Positions 32,948-43,292 of a DNA stretch of 64,000 nucleotides are shown here, one piece after another. Source of the stretch: Narthecium ossifragum (taxonomy: Eukaryota > Streptophyta > Magnoliopsida > Dioscoreales > Nartheciaceae); the NCBI GenBank assembly GCA_963920575.1, contig OY986964.1, positions 16,309,987 through 16,373,986 of the forward strand. Reading direction: 5' to 3'. A program made the position numbers and the translations under genes. The notes under the pieces are model-generated. The model worked only from the letters and a program-made list of their open reading frames with translations, ran no database searches and had not been told where the DNA came from. Position 1 is the first letter of the stretch. Every line of letters starts with the position of its first letter.

Positions 32948-33228
32948 TCTCTCTACTATCTATCATTTCTATTTTATTTAGGTTAGATTGTTTTAGTTTG
33001 TTTGCTTTCATTCTCATTTGCTTTTGTTTGTTATTTTATGTTTTTAGGATGCTTGTACTTCCGTCTTCCTTGCTTGTGAAATTCGGCCACAATGAAGACC
33101 TCTATGCAAGATTTCAGATATTCTGTCAGGTGGCCTCGTTCCTATTTCGATTTCCTATTCTTATTTATGCTATCTATGAAAATTCAGCCAACACCGTTTT
33201 CCTTATTTATATGATTAGCACACATTGA
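32944..33228 (+). CDS. Small hydrophobic ORF after integrase in element A
   Basis: 94 residues. Its ATG overlaps the integrase stop in an ATGA arrangement, as in coupled reading frames. The first 45 residues are strongly hydrophobic ([18 protein letters not shown]), suggesting one or two membrane segments, and the C-terminal part has a second hydrophobic stretch ending LIYMISTH. C (46685-46933) keeps most of the residues despite a frame change near the start, and an in-frame 6-bp length difference later. D keeps VASFLF and a TH terminus. Athila elements often carry an env-like ORF here, but homology to a known family is not recognised. Could be chance conservation of non-coding DNA. Confidence 0.4.
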   Translation: MISLLSIISILFRLDCFSLFAFILICFCLLFYVFRMLVLPSSLLVKFGHNEDLYARFQIFCQVASFLFRFPILIYAIYENSANTVFLIYMISTH

Positions 33229-34161
33229 GGACAATATGAATTTCAGGTTGGGGGGTGTAGGCATGCATGACCTTATGCATGCTACTTTGTGGGTTTAATA
33301 GTGTTGAATTGAGTATGTTGCTAGAAATTGTACATGAGCTGAAATTTTTATACTTATCATACATGTTGCTTTCAGATAGATTGGCCTATACATTGATTGC
33401 ATGTGTGATAACCTGAAGGTAGAACATCATGTGATTCACACACGAACACTTGATGTGCAGTGGCAATCATACTCACCAGAGGAATGAGCATGCTATTGTT
33501 AATCTAGACCATGATTTCAGCATTAGCTAGTGTTGAGGATTGCATGCAGAGAGAAAAAAAAAGAAAAAAAAAAAAGAAAAAGTTCTGGAGCTTGATAAAG
33601 CTGTGCCTAAACAACTATTAAGTGATCTACTGAGTAACCGGGTGTTCTTGCCTCAGGAAGCAGGGAGCTCGCGTAAAAAGGTAGAACCACTTATAGCTAT
33701 AAAAAAAAACTATTAAGTGTTTTGCTAAGTAACCGGGTCTCTGCGCCTCAAGAAACGGAGAGTGCTCGCGTAAAAAGGCAAAGTGTCTGATAGTTGAAAA
33801 GAAAAAGAAAAAGAGAAAGAAAGAGCATACTGTACTCAAAGTGTGAGGGTTGGATGATTGGTTATGAAGATAGTAGTGTGTTTAGACTAATGGTAGGTAG
33901 AAGTTGCTTCTGTACGTAACATTTATTTGTCACGTCACATGTGTTCTTCTGGATGGTGATTAGCATGTTTGATATATAGAAGTTGATTTCATATGTTGAT
34001 AGTATGTCTATGAGTATAATAAGTTTTCGTGCTCTGTACTGTGTAAAACACTATTGACTTGATAAGACAGAATTTTTGTCATGCATGTCTACATCCTTGA
34101 ACCGTTAGTATGCTTAATTATATTTTATGCGCTTTGAATTGCTAGCCACTAGCAATAAGCT
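33229..34161 (+). other. 3' non-coding region of element A
   Basis: About 0.9 kb without a gene. It starts with TTGAGGACAATATGAATTTC, a landmark found after the coding region in Athila elements, and a G-rich run, then AT-rich sequence, the duplicated motif (33616-33778) and more AT-rich sequence up to the polypurine tract. Confidence 0.75.
33616..33778 (+). repeat. Duplicated 3' motif (AGTAACCGGG...GCGTAAAA) in A
   Basis: Two units, 33616-33680 and 33713-33778, offset about 97 bp, each with GTAACCGGGT, GCCTCA, then CTCGCGTAAAAAGG, separated by A-rich spacers. The same pair occurs in B, C and D. Confidence 0.85.
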
Positions 34162-34173
34162 GGTTGGGGGGTG
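34162..34173 (+). promoter_or_regulatory. Polypurine tract of element A
   Basis: GGTTGGGGGGTG immediately before the 3' LTR. Confidence 0.82.
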
Positions 34174-34506
34174 TGATGAGTGCATGAAAGTGCACTCTGA
34201 ACATGACTAAGAGCAACTTATTTGCTTAGTTTTCATGATTAATATAGATGATTTCATCCGTATATGTTGCTTCACAAAGTTATTTGTATTATGCAGGAAA
34301 TTGAAGCAAAGATGGGTCTTTAACGCCAAAACTGTACCTTTTTGAAATGAACTAGATGATGTGCCATATATAGTTGGAAAGCTCTTGAAGTCTAGTTTCT
34401 GGAGAATTTTACGGTTCATGATTTGAAGCTTCCTAGAGAACGTTATAGTGCTTTTACTACAACCAGCACAGGGCAGAATAGCAGAAGAAATACGCAGAGA
34501 ATAAGA

Positions 34507-34757
34507 GATCGATCTCTTTCCAAAAGAGATCACTCCCTATGCACCCAGAGATGAAAAAAAGACCATGAGGAGAAATTTGAATCCGGAATAAAGGGATCGA
34601 TCTTCTTTCCAAAAGAGATCGATCCGAACCTGGAAGCGCCTGTCATCCCTTGGAAGAAGATTGATCCGTTTTTAAAGGAGATCGATCTTTGTCGAGCAAA
34701 ATCTAGATCCTGAGTTCACGGAAGGAAGAAGACCGATCTCTTTTCAAAGGGAGATCG
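34507..34757. repeat. GATC-core hairpin cassette, class i (A 3' LTR)
   Basis: Uninterrupted counterpart of 25176-25341 plus 27823-27905: AGATCGATCTC/AAAGAGATC, GGATCGATCTTC/AAAGAGATCGATCC, AGATCGATCTTTG and GACCGATCTC/GAGATCGATCTC units. Confidence 0.78.
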
Positions 34758-34824
34758 ATCTCTTTTGGCTCTGCGGGAAAGATCAAGGTCTGAGATCTAA
34801 TCCGAGTTAGGGTTTCACAAAAGC

Positions 34825-34834
34825 CTATAAATAG
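34825..34834 (+). promoter_or_regulatory. TATA box of A 3' LTR
   Basis: CTATAAATAG at the position homologous to 27969-27978. Confidence 0.72.
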
Positions 34835-35250
34835 ACTTATTGGGGAGATCTTTAGGGAGTTCTTGGATGTTTTTGGAGGCTCTTTTCTGGACGTTTTCCA
34901 AAGAAAGAAGATGAAGGAATCTCCATCCATGGCCGAGTAATCCGTGGGCATGGCGGACGGATGATCTAGCGAGGACTAGGGCTTCTTCTCCAACAATGGT
35001 TCATAGTTTTAATCTTTATTGTTAAACTCTTTTCTATGTATTGGATCTTCAAAGATTATCTTTAGTTAACCTTACATTATAATTAAATCCTTTGATCTAA
35101 TTTAGTTAATTCTTAAGTTCTCGTTTGTCTTCAATTCATTGTTATTTGCGTTTTGAATATTTTCTGCTTGTCTCTCTGTGGGTTCGACCTGTCTTATATT
35201 GTACTGCACCGCGACCGCTGTGCGTGACATATTTGAGCGACATCAGTCTC

Positions 35251-35640
35251 CTTATTGAAAAACAACTTATCTTCAACGATTCAATCCGTTTCAAATTTAG
35301 AAAAACAAGTTGGGCAGCTATCTAATAACTTGTCTAAAAGAGAGGATGGACATTTGCGAAGTCAATCTGTCACCAACGCGAGAGGCCAGCACTATGTAGA
35401 AAGCCAAAACTTTGAGAGTGCCAAAGCCGTTGTGTCCCATAGAAGTGGAAAAATAATAGATAATCAAATAGGTGAACCTATCAATCTAGATGATCAAACG
35501 CCCGACCCGAAGATCAAATATTCATCAAAAGATGATTCTTATTTTTCACCTGATACTGGCCCATCTGATTCTAGAGAGCCTGATCCAGCTAAATATATTA
35601 TTAAAGTGCCTTTTCCTACAACCCATAAGGTCCCTTCTTC
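35251..35640 (+). pseudogene. Element B gag C-terminus / gag-protease linker
   Basis: Resumes the B polyprotein after A: a helical stretch (STIQSVSNLEKQVGQLSNNL), a Ser/Asp-rich linker and an IKVPFPTTHKV motif that precedes protease in Athila elements. Frame open from about 35255 to a stop near 35653. Confidence 0.78.
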
Positions 35641-35710
35641 AACCATAAAATCCTGAAAAACTGCTGAAGAAATCCTTGAAACCTTTAGGTAGGTCAATAT
35701 CAACATAACT

Positions 35711-36255
35711 TTGCTTGATGCCATTAGACAGATTCATTCTTACGCCAAATTTCTTAAGGATCTGTGTACCCATAAACGCCAAGCTAAATCCAAAGTTTCT
35801 AAAAAGATCTTTCTTACCGAGCGAGTGAGTTCGGTTTTGAAACATGATACACCTCCCAAACTAAAAGATTCCGCTACCCCTACCATACCTTGTTATATAG
35901 GAGACTACCATATTGATGGTGCCCTTCCTCATTTAGGCGCCAGTGTTAACCTTATGTCATATTACCTTTATAAGGAATTTGGGATGGGAGAACTTAGACA
36001 AACACCAGTGATCTTGCAATTAGCTGATAGGTCCATTAAGACACCTAGAGGTATCTTAGAAGATGTTTTAGTCAAAGTGGATAATTTCTTCTTTCATGTT
36101 GACTTTGTTGCCTAAGATATGGAACCTGTTGTCCACTGTAAAAAGACTGTACCCATTATTCTAGGACGTCCCTTTTTGGCCACTGCTAATGCCTGCATAA
36201 ATTGTCGAACTGGTGTGATGGATGTTTCCTTTGGACATATGCATGTTAAATTAAA
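35711..36255 (+). pseudogene. Element B aspartic protease, catalytic Asp lost
   Basis: Athila-type retropepsin: FLTERVSSVL, then LPHLGASVNLMSYYLYKEFGMG at about 35922-35990, QLADRSIKTPRG, and PIILGRPFLATANACINC. The active-site triplet expected as Asp-Leu-Gly (present in C as LDLGASVNLM) reads His-Leu-Gly here (His codon at 35930-35932), so catalysis is lost. A stop at 36113-36115 interrupts the domain. Confidence 0.87.
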
Positions 36256-36852
36256 TAATTTTAAAACTGCATGCTTGCCTGAGCAAGATGATGAATGTTA
36301 TAATGTTAATATTTTGACTGAATGTATTGATGGTAGATCACAGGCCATGATTTCTAATGAATTATATGATAGTCTGCATGATTATGACTCTGATAGTGAT
36401 GGTGATGTTAATTTAGAAATTGCACCATCGAAAGATGACATCAAAACACACATCTCAGATACACCGATCGATATGTCGGACGGCCGATCAATCGATCTGG
36501 ACACAACGAAGATTGAAACTGTTTCTTGGATGGTTAAAACCCTGCCACCTCTCTCTTCTACTCCTGCACCTTCTTCACTAGAAGCACCACCTGATTTAGA
36601 ATTAAAACCACTGCCTAAAAGGCTAAAATATGTTTTTCTAGGATCAGATTCCTTTCTTCCTGTGATCATCTCTTCTTCACTTTCAAACGATCAGGAGAGT
36701 CAACTTATAGAGGTTCTGAAACAACATAGGAAAGCCATAGGTTGGTCAGTGGCTGATCTGAAAGGTATTGACCCCTAAATTTGCATGCATAAGATTCATC
36801 TCGATGATGAATCTAAAACCGTTAGAGAAATGCAATGTCGCCTTAATCTAAT
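36256..36852 (+). pseudogene. Element B protease-RT connector
   Basis: Acidic, low-conservation connector, ending in the conserved Athila block ELKPLPKRLKYVFLGSD and AIGWSVADLKGIDP, with a stop at 36776-36778. It includes a GATC-rich stretch (36463-36504) that resembles the class ii hairpin units but is inside a reading frame. Confidence 0.75.
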
Positions 36853-37690
36853 ATGAAAGAGGTGGTGAAGAAAGAAGTGGTGAAACTTTTAGATGCTGGT
36901 ATTATTTATCCAATTTCTAATAGCCAGTGGGTCAGCCCTACACAAGTCGTCCCTAAGAAATCAGGCTTAACAGTTGTAGAAAATGAGAACGGTGATCAGA
37001 TCCCAATGCGCCAGACCACGGGATGGCGTGTTTGTATTGATTATAGGAAATTTAATGCTTTGACTAGAAAAGATCACTTCCCTCTTCCTTTCATTGATCA
37101 AATCTTAGAAAGACTTTCCGGGCAGAGTTTTTATTGTTTTCTAAATAGATATTCAGGGTATAACCAAGTTGTAGTCGATCCTCAAGATCAAGAGAAGACT
37201 ATTTTTACTTGCCCTTTTAGTACTTTTGCATACCGTAGGATGCCTTTTGGTCTTTGTAATGCACCTACGACTTTTCAAAGGTGCATGATGGCCATCTTTT
37301 TTGACATGATTGATAAATTTCTTGAAGTGTTTATGGATGATTTTTCTGTGTTTGGAAAATCTTTCGAATCCTGTTTAGACAATCTTTCTAAAGTTCTTGA
37401 TCGATGCATTGAAACTAATCTTGTTCTTAGTTGGGAAAAGAGTCATTTCATGGTTCAAGAAGGAATCGTGTTAGGTCACATTGTTTCAAAACGTGGTATA
37501 GAGGTTGATAGGGCTAAAGTTGAGTTAATTTCTAAATTACCTCCACCGACTTCTGTGCGTCAGATTCGCTCTTTTCTAGGTCATGCGGGATTCTACCGTC
37601 AATTCATCAAAGATTTTTCTAAAATTTCACGACCCTTGTGTGAATTGCTAGCCAAGGATGTCCCTTTCGTCTTCGATCATGCATGTTTGA
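36853..37690 (+). pseudogene. Element B reverse transcriptase
   Basis: Reading frame 36853-37884 carries the RT fingers/palm/thumb: VVKLLDAGIIYPISNSQWVSP, CIDYRKFNALTRKDHF, RRMPFGLCNAPTTFQ and the catalytic FMDD at 37330-37341, then LGHIVSKRGIEVDRAK and FLGHAGFYRQFIKDFS. This is the longest intact coding stretch in B. The preceding codon (37 bp upstream context) is closed by stops, so it is not part of a working polyprotein. Confidence 0.92.
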
Positions 37691-38150
37691 CTGCTTTCAA
37701 GACCATTCGTGATTTACTATCTACCGCACCTATCGTTCATGCACCTGATTATTCCCTACCTTTTGAAATGATGTGTGATGCCTTTGATTCTTCCATAGGA
37801 GCTGTGTTAAGACAACGAGTAAATAAAATTCCACATGTGATTTATTATGCTAGTAAGACCCTCTCTGAATCTCAATTAAATTAGACGACTACTAAGAATG
37901 AATTATTAGCAATAATCTTTGCATTGGAAAAGTTTCATTCCTACCTTCTAGGCTTCAAAATCCTTATCTATACAAATCATGCTGCTCTGCGATATCTTTT
38001 AGCTAAAAAGGATGCCAAACCTAGACTGATTAGATGGATCTTGCTTTTGCAAGAATTTGATCTAGAGATTAGAGATAGGAAAGATTCGGAAAATGTAGTT
38101 GCTGATCACCTGTCTCGCATTCCTTTGCAACACATTCTTGATAACACTCC
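37691..38150 (+). pseudogene. Element B RNase H, catalytic residues altered
   Basis: RNase H domain with MMCDAFDSSIGAVL, a stop at 37882-37884, [14 protein letters not shown], and [13 protein letters not shown]. The last motif is TDHAALxYL in A and C; Asp has become Asn at 37975-37977, which should abolish activity. Ends with [10 protein letters not shown]. Confidence 0.88.
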
Positions 38151-39504
38151 TGTTAATACCTCATTTCTAGACAAGCATCTCTTTCAGGTGACTCATGTTT
38201 CACAGCCTTGGTATGCCCATATAGTTAATTTTCTTGTTTCCGACAAGCTTCTTGACTCTTGGTCTAAAAATTCCAAAGACAGATTCTTTTCTCAGATTAA
38301 ATATTATATATGGGAAGACCCTGAGTTATTTAAGCACTGCTCTGACCAAGTTATCCGTAGGTGTGTGCCCGAGTCTGAAGTTCATGATATTCTCACTTTC
38401 TGTGATACACATGCATGTGGTGGTCATTTCTCAGGAAAGAAAACCGCTGCAAAAGTTTTACAAAGTGGATTTTATTGGTCTACAACTTTTAAGGATTCTC
38501 ATAATTTTTGCTAAGCCTGCATTCGATGTCAGAAAACTGGAAATATCTCTCGTAGGAATGAGATGCCTCAGACCCCGATTTTAGTTGCCGACATTTTTGA
38601 TATCTGGGGTATTGATTTCATGGGTCCCTTTCCACCTTGTTTTGGTTTTCAGTATATCCTTGTAACTGTTGAATATGTTTCTAAATGGGTAGAAGCTGTA
38701 GCAACCAAATCGAATGATCATAAAGTCGTGATTAAATTTCTTCAAAGTAACATGTTTTCTCGATTTGGTTGTACTCGTGCGATCATTAGCGAAGGTGGTT
38801 CTCATTTTAATAATCAGCACTTTGCATCCCTCCTTAAGAAGTATTTTATCACACATAAGGTGGCCACTCCCTATCATCCCCAGACTAGTGGTCAGGTAGA
38901 ACTTTCTAACAGGGAAATAAAACGCATATTAGAGAAAACTGTTCGTATTGACTGCACAGATTGGGCCACTAAGCTCGATGATGCACTGTGGGCGTATAGG
39001 ACGGCTTATAAAACGCCTATTGGTATGTCCCCATATCGATTAGTGTTTGGTAAACCTTGTCATTTGCCCGTAGAATTAGAACACCAAGCTATGTGGGCAA
39101 TTAAAAAGCTAAATACTAATGTTAATATCGTCACAACACATAGGAAACTGAGTTTATGTGAACTTGAGGAAATTCACAATAAGGCATATTTGAATTCCAA
39201 AATTTATAAACATAAAACAAAGGCCTTCCATGATAAACATATTTCACAGAGGACTTTTGCTGTAGAGCAGAAAGTTTGGCTTTTCAATGCTAGATTACGT
39301 CTTTTCCCAGGTAAATTACGTTCTAGATGGTCTGAGCATTTTATTATAAATAAAGTATTTACACATGGTACTATAGAGATTCGGCATCGACACATGAATG
39401 AAGTTTTCACTGTTAATGGGCATAGATTAAAACATTATGTGGAGTATATTGTTCACGGTGAGGTGATTGAGTCTGTCGAGCTGATGGATCTATGCTATAA
39501 CTGA
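38151..39504 (+). pseudogene. Element B integrase
   Basis: HHCC zinc domain ([16 protein letters not shown], about 38406-38455; stop at 38512-38514 between the two cysteine regions), then the catalytic core: Asp in [10 protein letters not shown] (about 38611), ISEGGSHF where A and C have ISDQGSHF (second catalytic Asp replaced by Glu, 38791-38793), and Glu in SNREIKRIL (38914-38916). C-terminal LRSRWSEHF and [13 protein letters not shown]. Stop at 39502-39504. It would have inserted the DNA copy into the genome. Confidence 0.9.
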
Positions 39505-39696
39505 CCTTCTTTGAGGCGTCGAGCGAAAGACGTAAAATTACTCGCTTGCTGGGAGGCAACCCAGTTTTTAGGAGTTCTTTTTAGTTTTTAAGATTTTTCT
39601 TAATTTTTAGAATTTTTCCATGTCTTTTTCTATTTTTTTCGGATTTTTCTTGCATTTCCCTGTTTTTCCTCTCTCCTCCCACTCCGTTGTTCGATC

Positions 39697-40131
39697 GTGG
39701 CTCATCGTCCTAGCTCGTCGGCTCGTCCCCGAGCTGTCACCACCCACCGCCCATTACCGTCTCTCCGGTCGCCCTCATCCCTCCAAACCAGTACCATAAC
39801 CTCCGCCAACCTTCCACCTCTTCAACTCCTACCTCCTCTTCCTTCAAAACCTTCTCCTCCTACGCCGGCGAGCCCCTCGACCGTCGTCGACACCTTCATC
39901 CACGGCCGCCCATTGCTCCCAAACACCTCCAAAAGCTTCCTCCGGCCACCACGAAGCTTCCGCCACCATCAAATCCTTTCCTTGCCACTTGGATCCTCGA
40001 CTTCAAGCTCCGACAAAACCACCACTCCGACCACCTTCATTCCACCGTCTGGAAACTCAATTCATCAATCCAGCACCATAGGACCGTTCCCCATGCCTCC
40101 ACGATCCTTGCTCACCCCATGCCATCCTTGA
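39697..40131 (+). CDS. Pro/Ser-rich extra ORF in the 3' region of B
   Basis: 144 residues, starting MAHRPSSSARPRAV, very rich in Pro, Ser, Thr and Arg, without recognised domain, signal peptide or membrane segment. GC content is far above that of its surroundings, which suggests captured DNA. A second frame (40119-40508) overlaps its end. Athila elements are known to carry diverse extra ORFs in this position. There is no evidence of expression, and it may be non-coding. Confidence 0.35.
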   Translation: MAHRPSSSARPRAVTTHRPLPSLRSPSSLQTSTITSANLPPLQLLPPLPSKPSPPTPASPSTVVDTFIHGRPLLPNTSKSFLRPPRSFRHHQILSLPLGSSTSSSDKTTTPTTFIPPSGNSIHQSSTIGPFPMPPRSLLTPCHP

Positions 40132-41160
40132 TTGGAGCTCCGATCATCGGAATCCAATTCCGGCAATTGTCTTCCTCCGAGCCGTTCACCTCCGATCTGT
40201 CACCTAGAGGCCTCGATTCTTCGATCAGAGCTCACCGGAGACCTCCTCAAGCATCTACGATTCTTCATGTACCCTTCCTATCCTCCGGCGATGAGGTTTC
40301 ACCGTTGATCCATCACCGGCGAGCTCTCAGCCGTCCAACTGCTACAGAACACGATCCATATGCTACAGAGCTTCGATTTCAAATCGGACAGTCTCGATCT
40401 TTAATCTGGATGAAATTTTGGATGATGAATATTTTTTTGTGCTGTGCATGGATGCTTCGATGTATTTTAAGATTTTATGTTTATATTTCAATTTATGTGG
40501 ATGAATGATTGTACATATTAATATATCATGAAAATACAAAGGAGACTCTATTGAACTTTTTTCTCATTCTAGTACCTTTTTGAACTTTCATGAGTTATAT
40601 TTGATCTTTTGGGAAAGGTATGTATTTCATGAGTTATTGCCAATGGCAGTGATTTTTTTGTATTTATGAGGGAGCACTATTTTGGAGTTAAATTACGGTT
40701 ATCTCTACCCGATTTTCTATGCTTTCGTTTATAATTTAATGTAATTGGGGACAATTACGTTTACGTTTGGGGGTAGCATTCATAAATTTCATGCTCATAT
40801 TTGTTTTCTGCTAACCAAATATTATAGATCCCTTGAATTATTTCAAAAGAATGAAATTATGATATGATTTGACAAAGGTGCATGTTTTAGAAATTTATCT
40901 TATGAATTATTCTGAGACTTGTATGCCATATAAGAAATAGTAATTTTTGCAATGCATGATCTTGTTTCTATACTTTAACACTTTTACCATGATCTAAGTA
41001 TAGCTTGACATATCCTAATGCACATGTTCAATTCCACATGTTAAGGGGTTGATATTAGATTCTAAGCAAGATATTGGGATAGGTTTACAATTTTATGTTA
41101 TAAAACAAAAAATACATGAACACATGCAATTATCTGAGTATACGAAAAAAAGAGGATTTT

Positions 41161-41310
41161 CAACTTAGTAACCGGGCAGTGTGCCTACCCAACGTGGTGT
41201 TCGCGTAAAACGGTTGAATTTGCTGAAAAAAAAGAAAAAAAAATGAGGATTTTCAACTTAGTAACTGGGCAGTGTGCCTTTCCAGCGTGGTGTTCACGTA
41301 AAACAGTTGA
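41161..41310 (+). repeat. Duplicated 3' motif in B
   Basis: Units at about 41161-41215 and 41254-41310: AACTTAGTAACCGGGCAGTG, GCCT, then GTGTTCGCGTAAAACGGTTG, separated by poly-A-rich spacer. Same landmarks as in A, C and D although the flanks are unrelated. Confidence 0.83.
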
Positions 41311-41831
41311 AATTCCCACGGAAAAAAAGAAAAAAAAAACAGATATCGCTATGTGATAAGTGGAAGATATGTGCTTGGATAGGATTGTGATGTTGAATAG
41401 TTGAAATGTTTAGATATAATTGATGCTCTGAAACATGTGGAACCCCATTCACACACAGTAGTGTTAAAGTTATTTTTAATCATGATTAAATATGTTGAAG
41501 TGTTGGAAATATGTTATGACATGTTTTGATTTACTATGTTTTTATGTGAATATGACTTGAAAGGTTTATTCATGGATATTATTTCTATTTCATGCATTAG
41601 AGTTGATGAATATTATAATTGATTTCAAATGATATATTCAAGGAAATGCATTCATGTTTGTGGGTGTCATCCATGAAAACCCTCAAGAGACTATAACTCC
41701 TCCACTGGGGTAGCCCAGGGGTTTAAAGGCTTGTTACACATGCTAAGTGCAACCGTGAGACCTACGAAAGTGGCTAGTTAGATTTATTGCTTTTCTTTTA
41801 TATTTTCTTTGCTCGAGGACTAGCAAAGTGT

Positions 41832-41844
41832 AAGTTCGGGGGTG
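41832..41844 (+). promoter_or_regulatory. Polypurine tract of element B
   Basis: AAGTTCGGGGGTG directly before the LTR start. Confidence 0.78.
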
Positions 41845-43287
41845 TGATGAGTCACTAAATATTCATACTTAAACTCCTTAATTTACATGTGTTAGCCCGA
41901 GAGTGTTTGTATTTGATAGTTTATTAATTGATTTCATGTTTAATGAAGATTCAAGTCAAAAAATACAGAAAAAAACTCATATGTGGAAATTATGCCGCTC
42001 CGCTGTCAGTTTGAAAAGAATTCACCAAATTCTCCAGATACATCCTAAATTCCTGAAATTTGGAGGACTTATAGAAGACTTAAGGTTGAACAACTTTCAT
42101 GTTGGACACGTTACGAGATTCTAGGCAAATTAATAGCCTTTTGGTAGCATATGAAGATAAACAGATGCTGGGAATCTGATCCGTCGATACTCAGGAGAAT
42201 ATTCGCCAAATATTCCAGATAAGTCCAAATAATGTCCAATCTTCGGGAAAGAACAAAAGGCTTCCTAATCTACATCTTTCATGTATAGGATATTTCCCAA
42301 TGCCGGACGGGTTGAACCCAGTCGCGACCGGAAGAGGCAGTCAGAATTAAACCAGGAAATCCGAGTTGTACTAGTGGTCCAATTCAACCCAAAACCCTAA
42401 TTCCGGGAATACACCTATAAGAAGGTGTTTGCTGGCCGAAAATTGGAGGTCCCCATAGAGAGAAAATAGAGAATTTGGGTTTGGAGGATTCTCGGGAGAA
42501 GATGAAGTTGTAGTGTGGATCCCAACCGTTCTTCATCGAATCTATGGCTTCCATCACAAAGATGAGTGGCTAATTTCTGTACTTAGGGATCTCATGAAGC
42601 TTTAGTAGATCTTCCTTATATTTTTTAGTTGAATCTTGCATTCTTTTTCTGGACATAATCTTATAGATTTGGTTTTAATGATAAAAAAGTTGAGGGAACA
42701 GAGTTCCTTGACGTATTTTTAGTCCTACTTGATTTCGGTGATTGATGATAGAGATCTATAGGATGATTTTTATGTGGTTTGTGAATGACCGATGAGATAT
42801 TTTATGCTTAGTGATGATAGCTTGTGCTAAGGTTACCCCGAAGACAATCTATGCTAATCGAAGATAAAATATGCCTTTGGAAAACACTCTCCTTCTTTTA
42901 GGGATTCATGTAAGCTTAAGAAGCTGTGAATCTATAATGTCTAGATAAGAAAACAAGAGGATAACTAGAGAATACAGGAAGTGAAACTAAAGTGGATTGA
43001 GTAATCCCTAGGTTTTCTCTCATTAATATATTTCAATCTTTTTACATCGCTTTCTTAGTTAGTGTTAATTAATAAGTTTTTAAAACCAAAATCAATCCTT
43101 TTTGCTTTAGATTTAGAGCTCCAAGATTTAATTCTGATTTCTCCTTCGTAATCATAGTTTTCCTTGTACTTCGATCCCATATTTCATCGCTATTCTAGCC
43201 CATAGTTTAGTATTTTGAATAAGGGTTTATAAATTTTATTCTTGATTGAGTTTGCAACATTTTTAACGACGCGTTTGTAAGCAATCA
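41845..43287 (+). repeat. 3' LTR of element B
   Basis: TGATGAGTCACTAAATATTC...TTTGTAAGCAATCA, 1443 bp, closely matching the 5' LTR. Confidence 0.92.
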
Positions 43288-43292
43288 GTTTC

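Larger units (their letters stand above)
24843..35245 (+). mobile_element. Element A: Athila-lineage retrotransposon inserted in B gag
   Basis: Ends TGATGAGTGCATG...GAGCGACATCA, flanked by a perfect 5-bp duplication GTCTC (24838-24842 and 35246-35250). It has a 5' LTR (with solo LTR K1 inside), a tRNA-Asp-type PBS, gag, a pol gene with a deletion of roughly 1.5 kb relative to C, a 3' non-coding region, a polypurine tract and a 3' LTR. Without K1 and its duplication the copy is about 7.9 kb. It belongs to the same family as C and E but to a different LTR subtype. Multiple stops make it non-functional. Confidence 0.94.
34174..35245 (+). repeat. 3' LTR of element A (internally deleted)
   Basis: 1072 bp, matching the 5' LTR but lacking about 463 bp downstream of 35050. 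Contains a class i hairpin cassette (34507-34757), a TATA box (34825-34834) and the pre-insertion version of the K1 target. Confidence 0.93.
39505..41831 (+). other. 3' region of element B
   Basis: 2.3 kb between integrase and polypurine tract. It begins with the Athila landmark CTTGCTGGGAGGCAACCCAG (39542-39561), then a GC-rich segment (39660-40400) with the extra ORF, then AT-rich non-coding sequence that includes TTGGGGACAATTACG (40746), the duplicated motif (41161-41310) and the CTTTGCTCGAGGACTAGCAA block (41808-41827) also present in H. Confidence 0.75.
21533..43287 (+). mobile_element. Element B: Athila-lineage Ty3/gypsy retrotransposon (host of A)
   Basis: LTRs 21533-22977 (1445 bp) and 41845-43287 (1443 bp), a PBS of the tRNA-Asp type, gag, protease, reverse transcriptase, RNase H, integrase, a long 3' region and a polypurine tract. 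Flanks GTTAC (21528-21532) and GTTTC (43288-43292) are a target duplication with one mismatch. Without A and its duplication it is about 11.35 kb, normal for Athila. Coding parts carry stops, frameshifts and lost catalytic residues, so it is dead. Confidence 0.93.

Noticed and set aside
33541..33840. Simple A-rich repeats as a poly(A) tail of a LINE or SINE
   Set aside because: The A-rich runs are spacers of the duplicated motif in the 3' region of A and recur at the same place in B, C and D.
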